A DNA stretch of 64,000 bases from Tateyamaria omphalii. GTDB taxonomy: Bacteria; Pseudomonadota; Alphaproteobacteria; Rhodobacterales; Rhodobacteraceae. The notes beneath the pieces were generated by a model. The model did not search any database, was not told the DNA's origin, and saw only the letters and a list, made by a program, of their open reading frames with translations. The stretch is from contig NZ_BMWT01000001.1 of assembly GCF_014651375.1 (NCBI RefSeq), positions 248,001-312,000 of the forward strand. The letters run 5' to 3'. Of this stretch, positions 17,817-25,533 are shown piece by piece. The translations under genes and the position numbers were made by a program. Position 1 is the stretch's first letter. Each line of letters opens with the position of its first letter.

Positions 17817-18715
17817 GATGTGGTGTCTGTACTCTGTGGTTGCGCAGCCCCAATGACCCCGGCCAGGGCGTCGAAAATCTCGTCAATGGCGCGCATCTTG
17901 ATCTGATCCTCGGGGAAGGCCAGCCCCAGCACTCGGGTCGGCGCATCTGCACCAAGATTCAAGCGCTTAACGGGTACCGTGTCCAGTGGCTTCACAGCAA
18001 GATCAGGCACAATCGACACACCCAGATTGGCGTGTACCATGCTGACAATGGCTTCGGGTGTGTCCAATTCCATCGCTTCGGTCACGCGAATGCGGTTTGA
18101 ACTGATCCAGTTGTCGATCAAGCCGCCCAGCACTGCGTTCCGGTTGAATCGGATGTATGGTTTGGTCGCAAGAAGCAACATTGGGTCTTCTTCCGGCTCT
18201 TCGAGGGAGGCAATCAATTGCATCGGTTCTTCGATCAACGGGCGAAACGCGATGCCCATGGGCATGAGGTGAGGTTTGGTTATGATCGCGGCATCCAGAT
18301 GACCGCGTTCAATATCGGCGAGCAATGTGCCTGTCAGCCCAGGCCGGATGTGCAAGCCAACCCGTGGAAAGCGGCCTTTGAATATGGCCATGGCCTTTGG
18401 GGTTAGCCCCGTCAGCGTCGTACCCAATGCGCCCAGTTTCAGCACACCGCTCAACCCGCCATCGGCCAGCACAGATGGGACAAGGTTGTCGTAATCTGAA
18501 ATCAACTTGCGCGCCTTCGCCACAACTTCATGCGCAACAGGTGTCAGCTCGGGGGTGCGCGTTGAGCGGTTGAATAGGGCAAGACCAAGTTCAGCCTCTA
18601 AAGCGCGCATTTGCTGACTGACTGCCGCGTGGGTGACGTGAACGGCATCAGCCGCAGCGCTAAATGTCTTGTTGTCCGCAACCGCAACCAAGGTACGCAG
18701 CAATCGAATGGTCAT
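17813..18715 (-). CDS. LysR-type transcriptional regulator
   Basis: 300 residues from the ATG at 18715, giving the usual LysR start MTIRLLRTLVAVADNKTFSAAADAVHVTHAAVSQQMRALE (helix-turn-helix about 18-37). An in-frame ATG at 18754 would add 13 residues not typical of the family; neither has a strong ribosome site. The C-terminal two-lobe effector domain is complete. It forms a pair with TSUP permease 2 and may also control the converging hydratase/dehydrogenase operon; the effector could be a dicarboxylate. Regulation is inferred from position. Confidence 0.85.
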   Translation of the reverse strand: MTIRLLRTLVAVADNKTFSAAADAVHVTHAAVSQQMRALEAELGLALFNRSTRTPELTPVAHEVVAKARKLISDYDNLVPSVLADGGLSGVLKLGALGTTLTGLTPKAMAIFKGRFPRVGLHIRPGLTGTLLADIERGHLDAAIITKPHLMPMGIAFRPLIEEPMQLIASLEEPEEDPMLLLATKPYIRFNRNAVLGGLIDNWISSNRIRVTEAMELDTPEAIVSMVHANLGVSIVPDLAVKPLDTVPVKRLNLGADAPTRVLGLAFPEDQIKMRAIDEIFDALAGVIGAAQPQSTDTTS

Positions 18716-19133
18716 TTTTACACACCGTCTGACGGCCAGACTTACAAAACTCATGGCTAACGCGGGAATGGCACAAGATCAAATTTCAAGACGGCTGCCC
18801 TTGTCCGGGTGATCGACCTGCCTGCGAGGTATGAAGTTGTTACCGCACAGTAGTCCGCCAAAAACACGACTCGAATAAAAGGACATCGAACGAATGCCAT
18901 CTGTTTTGGAATTAGTTTCTTTTGAAGCAGATTCGACACTCGTATTTCGGGAATTACGTGGACTCGCACGTGGTTTTTCACAAACCTCTGGTTGAACTTA
19001 ATTTGGATAAACCGGAACACGAAAAGAAATCCTTTCAATACACGCCGTGTGTTGCTTACTCTCCAAAACATAGTGCGGCTCCGTATGTTCCGTCTCAATT
19101 CGGTTAACAGATTACTTTTGGAAGGTTCTAGAT
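18716..19133. other. Intergenic region between lysR and the RTX gene
   Basis: About 420 bases, more AT-rich than the genes around it, with only short unconvincing open frames on both strands. It must hold the promoters of the leftward regulator and the rightward RTX gene. The RTX gene has a clear ribosome site GGAAGG at 19120-19125. No convincing promoter boxes or hairpin could be fixed by eye. Confidence 0.4.
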
Positions 19134-22100
19134 ATGCCAATTACCCAGGCTCAACTTGACGCGTATCTCGCTGGCAACTCCGTCGACTTTAACTTGACAC
19201 CCGACCCGGGGCCGACCAGCACAAACGGTATATTTTTTCAGAATGTCTTTTTCGACACAGCGACAGGTGACTCCAACTCAACACCGCAAGGCCTGGCAAC
19301 GCTGACCGCTCTGAACGACATCAGCAACTTCAACCAAGACGACACCAGTTTCATTGTCCGCAATGCAATTGTGAATGTCGGAGATGACTTCGGCACTACA
19401 TTCGGAACGGACAGCATTCTGTCGATCTCGGGACCGTCGGCTGTTCTGAACATGACCGGCCAGCCTGGCAACTCCACACGCTTCCGCATGGCATCTGAGG
19501 ATGGGAATACAACGACCGCGACCGCTTATATTAGCGACGGCGCACAGGTAACCATCGATAACGCAGATCCAAATGCGGGTCGCGGTTTTCAAGTCGGCAC
19601 CAACTTTGGTGCTTTTGACGACAATGGCTTGGTGCGACCCGGCGGCCAAAGCGTAAGCGCAACTTTGGTCATTGAAGGCTCAAATACAGTAGTGTCTGTT
19701 TTGAATACCGCAGGCGGGGATCGCGGCAGCCTTGATATTGGTCGTGTGTTTCGGCCAGATGATGGCGTGATCGACACGACAACAAATCGCTCGGCTGAAG
19801 GGCGCGTTATCGTGAGCGACGGAGCAGAGTTAAATGTTCACCAGTTCATCGGAATCGGCACAACGGATGGCATTGCCGGAGCGACTGCTGAGGGTGCCTT
19901 GGTCGTCGAAGGCGCAGGCACCGTTGTGAACGTCGGAAACTCAGACGGATCTGGCGAAAACGGTTTCATGCGCGTGGCCGAAGAAGGCGGCACCGGTTTT
20001 TTCATTCTGCGCGATGGCGCCGAGTTCAACATGTTCAGCGGCACATTTGATGCCGGTATTCAGTTTTCCGGGGGAGGAGATCGGGAAGGTGGCGATGCTA
20101 CTGGCATCGTAACAGGTACTGGCACCCGTTTGTTCGTCGAAAATGGCTTTATTGAAGTCGGTCGCAACATTGGCACCGCAAGTCTGACCATTTCTGATGG
20201 GGCCGAAGTCGAAACACGTGGAATGGCCGTTGCTCAGGCAGGCACTTCCGACGTTGTTGTTGAGGGGACAGGAACACGCCTCATTCTGGCCAGTGGGACC
20301 GAAGGGTACCTCGACATTGGGACATTCGGCAACCAATCCAACTTTATCCCTTCAACAACCGGAACAATGACCATTCGCGATGGCGCGGAAGTAAATGTGC
20401 GCCAATTTGTTGGTATCGGCGATACCCAGGGGAGGGATGGCGCAACCGCGACCGGGACATTGATTGTCGAGGGTGCGGGCACGATCGTCACGGTTGGTAG
20501 CGAAGATCGCACGGGTCCCAATGGCTTCATGCGTATTGGCGATCAAGGTGGCACAGGGTCGTTCATCCTGCGCGATGGCGCGACATTCCAGCTGCTCGCC
20601 GGTGACGAGTTCGGTGGCGGCATCCAAATGTCAGGCAGCTCCGAAAACGAAAATACAGGAGGGTCCGCTACAGCGTTGATTACTGGTGCGGGCACGCATC
20701 TGATCGCGGAACAGGATGTGATCTTTGTTGGACGCAATGGTGGTACGGCGACCATGACGATTTCCGACGGGGCGACTGTCGACGCCTTGTTTTTTGATGC
20801 CGGACGTGGAGGTGAAGGTCACGTCATCATCGAAGGCGAAGGCACAACCGTTAACCTGTCCGGGGCGCAGGTCACCCCGGAGTTTGGGGCGTTTATGACC
20901 GTCGGTCGAGATTCCGAAGGCACAGTGACGATCCGTGATGGTGCAGATATGACAATCACCGGAGACGGGGGACAGTTTCCTGGCTTCCAGGCCGGTCGCA
21001 ATGATGGCTCGAATGGCACGGTTACTGTCACCGGCGCGGGCTCAAGCATCACAATCGAACGCGGCGGAAACACAAATGTGGACGGGGGAGAAACCGGGTT
21101 TATCCGCGCAGGGCGCAGCAGTGGATCCGAAGGAACGATCAACGTTTTGAATGGCGGCGTCGTGACAAACGACAGCGAAGGCCTGCTGATTGTTGCAGAA
21201 AACGAAGGCTCGCAGGGTTTCGTGAATGTCAGCGGATCAGGCAGCATTTTTGACTTCGGTGCAACCGCGTTGCTGTCGCAAGATGCACCGGGCATGCGCG
21301 GCAATTCCGTGGTGACTGTGAGCGATGGCGGGCTTCTTCGCGGCGGTGAAATCATCAATAACGGCATACTCGACATCACGAGTGGTGGGATGGTTGAGGC
21401 TGACCTTGTTCAGGACAACATCATTCGCAGCTCGACGGGTGTTGAGGACGTGGCGATTGACGGGGACCTAACCGTCAGAACCGCCGGCTTCGGTCTGGAT
21501 GTTCTGGGTTCAGGACTGTCGCTGTTGCATGACACCTATTCTGCAACTGGCCATGTGTCTTTGGAAGGTTCTATCGCGATCCTTGGAACATCCCTGGACG
21601 CTCTGAGAGGGCTGAACCTGGAGCTCATTTCCGGGTCAAGCCTGTCGGTCAGTGGCGAATTCACGGTACGTTTTGTGGAATTCGACGCGAATGGACTGAC
21701 GCAAGTTGACGCTGCCGATCTCCTTGCTGCTGACGCCACCGCGGTCAGCTTGAGTTTTTTCACAAGTGCTACCGGGTTGATCGTCGATTTCGGGTTCTTT
21801 GAGCAAATCGGCAATGGAGCGAATGAAACCATCACTGGCTCGGCTCTGGATGATTTGATCTCTGGCCTCGGGGGGAACGACAGTATTGCAGGTCTGGATG
21901 GTGCTGACAGCCTCCTCGGCGGCTTTGGCGCCGACACGCTTGATGGTGGTGTGGGTGCAGACACCATTGAAGGCGGGTCCGGCAATGACAGTGTTGAAGG
22001 TGGAGCCGGGAACGACAGCCTGGATGGCGGTGTTGGTTTTGACACGATCCGAGGTGGTGCTGACAACGACACGATCAATGGTGGGGATGGCGCGGATTCG

Positions 22101-22928
22101 TTGTTTGGCGATGATGGCGACGACCGCATTGTGGGTGGGCAAGGCTTTGACCAGCTGTTCGGCGGTTCGGGCAACGACACATTGCTGAGCGGCGACACGG
22201 CGGACCGTGTTTTTGGCGGTGATGGCAATGACGTGATCCGGGGCGGGTCCAACGTGGGCATCACGGTGGATGGCCTGTTTGGCGAGGCCGGTGATGACAC
22301 GATCTTTGGCGACGGTGGCTTTGACCTGCTGGACGGCGGCGACGGCAATGACAGCCTGGACGGTGGCAACCAGGCCGACAACCTGTTTGGCCGCGGAGGC
22401 GAGGATACGCTGATCGGGGGCCAGGGCTTTGACCGGCTGTTTGGCGGTGCCGAGAACGATGTGCTGATCGGCGGCCAGGGCACGGACGGGTTGTTCGGCC
22501 AGCAGGGCAACGACGATCTGAACGGAGGGACGGAGAGCGACCGGCTGTTTGGCGGAGCGGGCAACGACACGCTTGAGGGCGGCGCGGACAATGACGTGCT
22601 GTTTGGCGGGGCCGGGTTCGACACGCTGTTTGGCGGCCTGGGGGATGACACGCTTGAGGGCAACTTCAACGCGGATCTGTTTGTGTTCACGGACGGTCAC
22701 GGCGCGGACACGATTACGGATTTCGCGGCGACGAACAACTTTGAGCGGATTGATTTCTCGGGCCTGTCGACGATCAACAGCTTGGCGGATCTGAACCTTG
22801 GCAGCGCCACGCTGGGGGCGGCCACGCAGGTGGGCGGCGATGTGCTGATCGACACGGGCGGCGGCAACAGCATCCTGCTGTCAGGCGTCAGCCTCGGCGA
22901 TCTGGATGCTTTTGATTTTGTGTTCTAG
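19134..22928 (+). CDS. Large RTX (calcium-binding repeat) protein, type I secreted
   Basis: 1264 residues. Residues ~1-840 form a beta-strand-rich, Gly/Thr/Asp-rich stalk with repeats of the kind (S/R)DGAxxxV...GxGTxLxVxxG; a 187-residue unit is duplicated in tandem (starting about residue 228 and 415). From about residue 900 to 1175 there are many RTX nonapeptides (GGxGxDxLx, for example GGSGNDTLLSGDTADRVFGG). The C-terminal ~80 residues (ADLFVFTDGHGADTITDF ... DAFDFVF) are the usual RTX C-terminus and secretion signal. No N-terminal signal peptide, as expected for ABC-type I secretion. It is likely a surface or matrix protein; no enzymatic domain is seen. No transporter genes are nearby. 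Confidence 0.85.
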   Translation: MPITQAQLDAYLAGNSVDFNLTPDPGPTSTNGIFFQNVFFDTATGDSNSTPQGLATLTALNDISNFNQDDTSFIVRNAIVNVGDDFGTTFGTDSILSISGPSAVLNMTGQPGNSTRFRMASEDGNTTTATAYISDGAQVTIDNADPNAGRGFQVGTNFGAFDDNGLVRPGGQSVSATLVIEGSNTVVSVLNTAGGDRGSLDIGRVFRPDDGVIDTTTNRSAEGRVIVSDGAELNVHQFIGIGTTDGIAGATAEGALVVEGAGTVVNVGNSDGSGENGFMRVAEEGGTGFFILRDGAEFNMFSGTFDAGIQFSGGGDREGGDATGIVTGTGTRLFVENGFIEVGRNIGTASLTISDGAEVETRGMAVAQAGTSDVVVEGTGTRLILASGTEGYLDIGTFGNQSNFIPSTTGTMTIRDGAEVNVRQFVGIGDTQGRDGATATGTLIVEGAGTIVTVGSEDRTGPNGFMRIGDQGGTGSFILRDGATFQLLAGDEFGGGIQMSGSSENENTGGSATALITGAGTHLIAEQDVIFVGRNGGTATMTISDGATVDALFFDAGRGGEGHVIIEGEGTTVNLSGAQVTPEFGAFMTVGRDSEGTVTIRDGADMTITGDGGQFPGFQAGRNDGSNGTVTVTGAGSSITIERGGNTNVDGGETGFIRAGRSSGSEGTINVLNGGVVTNDSEGLLIVAENEGSQGFVNVSGSGSIFDFGATALLSQDAPGMRGNSVVTVSDGGLLRGGEIINNGILDITSGGMVEADLVQDNIIRSSTGVEDVAIDGDLTVRTAGFGLDVLGSGLSLLHDTYSATGHVSLEGSIAILGTSLDALRGLNLELISGSSLSVSGEFTVRFVEFDANGLTQVDAADLLAADATAVSLSFFTSATGLIVDFGFFEQIGNGANETITGSALDDLISGLGGNDSIAGLDGADSLLGGFGADTLDGGVGADTIEGGSGNDSVEGGAGNDSLDGGVGFDTIRGGADNDTINGGDGADSLFGDDGDDRIVGGQGFDQLFGGSGNDTLLSGDTADRVFGGDGNDVIRGGSNVGITVDGLFGEAGDDTIFGDGGFDLLDGGDGNDSLDGGNQADNLFGRGGEDTLIGGQGFDRLFGGAENDVLIGGQGTDGLFGQQGNDDLNGGTESDRLFGGAGNDTLEGGADNDVLFGGAGFDTLFGGLGDDTLEGNFNADLFVFTDGHGADTITDFAATNNFERIDFSGLSTINSLADLNLGSATLGAATQVGGDVLIDTGGGNSILLSGVSLGDLDAFDFVF
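19815..20936 (+). repeat. Tandem 187-residue repeat inside the RTX protein
   Basis: Two consecutive units of 561 bases begin at 19815 and 20376. They match in blocks such as DGAE(L/V)NV(H/R)QF(I/V)GIG, GAGT(V/I)V(N/T)VG, NGFMR(V/I), GGTG(F/S)FILRDGA and (I/T)SDGA. The DNA has diverged more than the protein, so the duplication is old or under selection for protein shape. The right boundary is approximate. Confidence 0.7.
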
Positions 22929-22961
22929 ACGGAGTTCCTTGAATTCCAATGTATTGCTAGT

Positions 22962-22987
22962 GTCACCGCGTCCAAAAATGCGGTGAC
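22962..22987 (+). terminator. Hairpin after the RTX gene
   Basis: A perfect 8-bp inverted repeat, GTCACCGC and GCGGTGAC, with a 10-base loop starts 34 bases after the RTX stop codon. No run of T follows, so it is terminator-like but not a classic intrinsic terminator. Confidence 0.45.
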
Positions 22988-23298
22988 TACCAGTGCGCTT
23001 CACTGTGTGAGTGGTTGGCAGGGAGACATCTCGAGCCAAGTACCTCGAATCCCACCATAAGCATCACGTTGGGAAAAGACTGTGCGCGAACGATATCACG
23101 TTTAATTTCAATGTTTCAGATGTGCTTTGCACCGAAGGGATACGGCACGCATAAGAAAAGTCTGCGCGGACAAGCATAGCATACGACAAGAGCATCGACG
23201 CGCCGTTGATTTTCAGTTTGTTGGCAGACCATGTTAGGGGAAAAGCCAAAATAGTTGGCTTTTACAACTAGCAAGCCAACCTTGCAGGGACAATCATT
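22988..23298. other. Non-coding stretch left of the transposon
   Basis: No convincing gene on either strand. A second perfect 8-bp inverted repeat, GTTGGCTT at 23254-23261 and AAGCCAAC at 23273-23280, lies just outside the transposon. The last five bases are the target duplication TCATT. Before insertion this sequence would have continued directly into the region now at 46082, just past the tRNA-Lys 3' end. Confidence 0.4.
23294..23298. repeat. Left target-site duplication TCATT
   Basis: Five bases directly before the left terminal TGT; the identical five bases follow the right terminal ACA at 46077-46081. Five-base duplications are characteristic of Tn7-family insertion. Confidence 0.9.
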
Positions 23299-23322
23299 TG
23301 TCAGTTCCTCATAAGAGTGCGG
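23299..23322 (+). repeat. Left terminal inverted repeat of the Tn7-like element
   Basis: Starts TGTCA and ends CTCATAAGAGTGCGG; the right end has the same sequence in inverse orientation except at positions 6 and 9. It contains the first copy of the CTCATAA core likely bound by TnsB. Confidence 0.92.
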
Positions 23323-23853
23323 CTTTCCCTTTCCCTATGAGATTTGTAAGAGGTAACTATCTGAAGGAAAGTAAGAAAATGGAGCCGCGCTGATTGTGTA
23401 CTCATAAATCTGCTGAGCTTACCGATAACCCTGCAAATCCGTGTCACGAACCAGTCGAAGTCCTTTACTATTTGTGAACTCTTATACCGTGAAAATGCTG
23501 GCTTTGAGCTCGGCTGCACCTTAGTCAGCTCGCCCAGAATGCGTGGCTGTTCCTCTAACCTGTCAAAACTCGATGACAGCACTCAAAACAGGATTCAAAT
23601 TTGCAAGGGGCAGTTCTGAGAGCGCTTTTCCATGACACTCCTGCACCTACCAAGCAAGCGTGCGGGACTCTCGGAAACCATCGATTTTCGGATAGAAGTT
23701 CATATGCACATCAGAGCGCTAGCTGCATCAAAAAAGTAAGAAGCGGAACCGCGGGACTACCGGAGAAAGCTTAAAAACTGGGCTAGCATGCCCACACAAC
23801 ACAGGCGCCTAATCTGTTTCGATCGACTAAATTTCGACGTAAGATGTGCATGT
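23323..23853. other. Left-end non-coding region of the transposon
   Basis: Apart from the repeat at 23400, no gene is supported. Short frames on the minus strand (for example 23301-23582, about 93 codons) run over the terminal repeat and have no ribosome site or recognisable protein, so they are rejected. Confidence 0.5.
23400..23413 (+). repeat. Second left-end repeat (probable TnsB site)
   Basis: ACTCATAAATCTGC repeats the core of the terminal repeat (CTCATAAGAGTGC), in the same orientation, about 93 bases further in. Tn7-type left ends usually have spaced TnsB sites, unlike the packed right end; the spacing here follows that rule. Confidence 0.6.
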
Positions 23854-25533
23854 CTAGGCAGGCAAATCGCAAGCATCAAGAACATGACCCGTCGCCAACA
23901 AAAAGGCCTTGAGCCTTATAAGTTGGGCAGGACTCCAGGCCTTCGGGTCCCTCGCGTGAAAAGATAGGAGCCATAGAGTATGTAGAAACGAAGCCATTGC
24001 ATACTCTCGCTTTGACCCATTCTCATGATTCAAAAGATAATACTGTCTCAATAGGTCTACGAGATCGTCGCCCGCAAAGCTCAGATGACTGCGAGAAAAA
24101 TGCCGGAAACGCTTCCACCGATCAATTTCTAAACTAAATAGTTCACTAAAATCATCGCCTGTCTCTTCAATGGGCTGCAGGGTCCGAATACTGCCTTCAA
24201 GTGAACAGAAGTCTCTTGCAATATGATGATAGCCAGTGTGCCTAAAATCAATAAATGAGAACTCTGAGGAGCCTTCAGCCACTAAGATATTTCCGCCATT
24301 GAGATCACCATGAGAAAGACAAAGACGCGTCTCATTTACATCATCAATTTGAAGCACGCGAGTTAACATATCGCCCATTTGAACACTAAACCCCGCTACC
24401 TCTAATCGACCATCATCAAATCTTCCGATAGGGACGCATCCGTCGAAATTAGAGACCTCTTCTAGAATTTCCTCAACGGTTTCCCTACGAGCAGTTTCAT
24501 TGGACTGCTCGGTGAAATAAGGCGGATTTTCGAGAAAGTACGATGCTAAAGGTTTGTTTTGAATTTCTTGCTGGCTGTACCAAGCTTGGCTATCAGAGTC
24601 AAAAACTTGAGCAAAAACTCTTTTTACTCGTTCACGCTCCACCTCGCCTTTGGAAATGAGCGAGTTCAGTGTCAGCGGGTCCCCAGAACCTCCATGAGCA
24701 AACGAGTAGCAAACCGCCCCAAAGGTATCCGTTTGTCCGGTTCCGATAAGGTCGACGCGCCACCTGTAGGGCAGTACCCATTTTGCAAATTTCGCATGAT
24801 GGCGTGCTTCCAGAATGGCGTCTTTGCTTCCCATTATTTTCAGTACAGCAGGGACCTTGTACTCACTGAATTCGGTCTTTAGGTACATTAGGGAGACTGC
24901 AGCACCTGACTTGCCACCAATCAATCGAGTAAGCCGAACACCGTTGACAACGTTTTCACTAGGCAATCCGCCAGTATAACACACCTGCTCGATAAGTGAT
25001 CGAATTTCCCATTCAGATGGAGCGCGGCGCTTCTTGTACACATCTGGGACCTGTAGACGCTCCAACGCCTTTCTCGAACCGGACACATCAATCTGATCTA
25101 CACGTGCCCTCGTAAGAAATTTTGATATCTCGCCGTAAACCCATTCACGATAAGGCCCATCTGATTGAGAAAACCCACGCTTTTCTATGAAGATATCAGC
25201 TTGAGGGAACTGAGATCGTAACGATGGTCCAGAGATATTTAACTTAGTCAAAAGTATGAAAACTGAATCAGGAAATTCGATCTTGAGCTCGGAAATTCTC
25301 TCTTGCCCAAACATTCCTCGGGTTGATCCAGATCCAAAACTATTGTCGAACACAATAATTTCCGGACGGTACTTTCTAATTTCCTTTATGTCTTTTTCTT
25401 CCCAGCCCTCAATCAGACGTGGCTGAACATCTACAGTCTCTCCTCGAGCTTCGAAAAGGTTCCGAAAAGCTTCTTCTGCCGAATCTAGTTCGTCTTGTTG
25501 GTCATCAAACAAGAATATTTTGATTGCATGCAT
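23854..25533 (-). CDS. Receiver domain fused to an APH-like kinase domain
   Basis: 559 residues. Residues 1-125 are a response-regulator receiver with the whole active set: Asp10/Asp11 (FLFDDQQ), phospho-acceptor Asp63 (IIVFDNSF), Thr96 (FILLTK) and Lys119. Residues about 200-559 look like an aminoglycoside-phosphotransferase/kinase-like fold: a Gly-rich loop (GGKSGAAV), a candidate Lys in AVLKIMG, the catalytic loop HGDLNGGN (about 408-415) and metal-binding Asp in FIDFRH (about 428). It starts one base after the stop of the sensor-like gene, so they form a two-gene unit. The kinase part may belong to the ternary-complex-associated (TCAD9-like) kinases described for conflict systems; I am not sure of that. 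Target unknown. Confidence 0.7.
   Translation of the reverse strand: MHAIKIFLFDDQQDELDSAEEAFRNLFEARGETVDVQPRLIEGWEEKDIKEIRKYRPEIIVFDNSFGSGSTRGMFGQERISELKIEFPDSVFILLTKLNISGPSLRSQFPQADIFIEKRGFSQSDGPYREWVYGEISKFLTRARVDQIDVSGSRKALERLQVPDVYKKRRAPSEWEIRSLIEQVCYTGGLPSENVVNGVRLTRLIGGKSGAAVSLMYLKTEFSEYKVPAVLKIMGSKDAILEARHHAKFAKWVLPYRWRVDLIGTGQTDTFGAVCYSFAHGGSGDPLTLNSLISKGEVERERVKRVFAQVFDSDSQAWYSQQEIQNKPLASYFLENPPYFTEQSNETARRETVEEILEEVSNFDGCVPIGRFDDGRLEVAGFSVQMGDMLTRVLQIDDVNETRLCLSHGDLNGGNILVAEGSSEFSFIDFRHTGYHHIARDFCSLEGSIRTLQPIEETGDDFSELFSLEIDRWKRFRHFSRSHLSFAGDDLVDLLRQYYLLNHENGSKREYAMASFLHTLWLLSFHARDPKAWSPAQLIRLKAFLLATGHVLDACDLPA

Noticed and set aside
21536..22700. Two long minus-strand open frames (over 350 codons) inside the RTX gene
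   Set aside because: They are shadows of the highly repetitive Gly/Asp-rich RTX coding sequence; low-complexity products rich in Pro/Ser or Val/Ala and no ribosome site.
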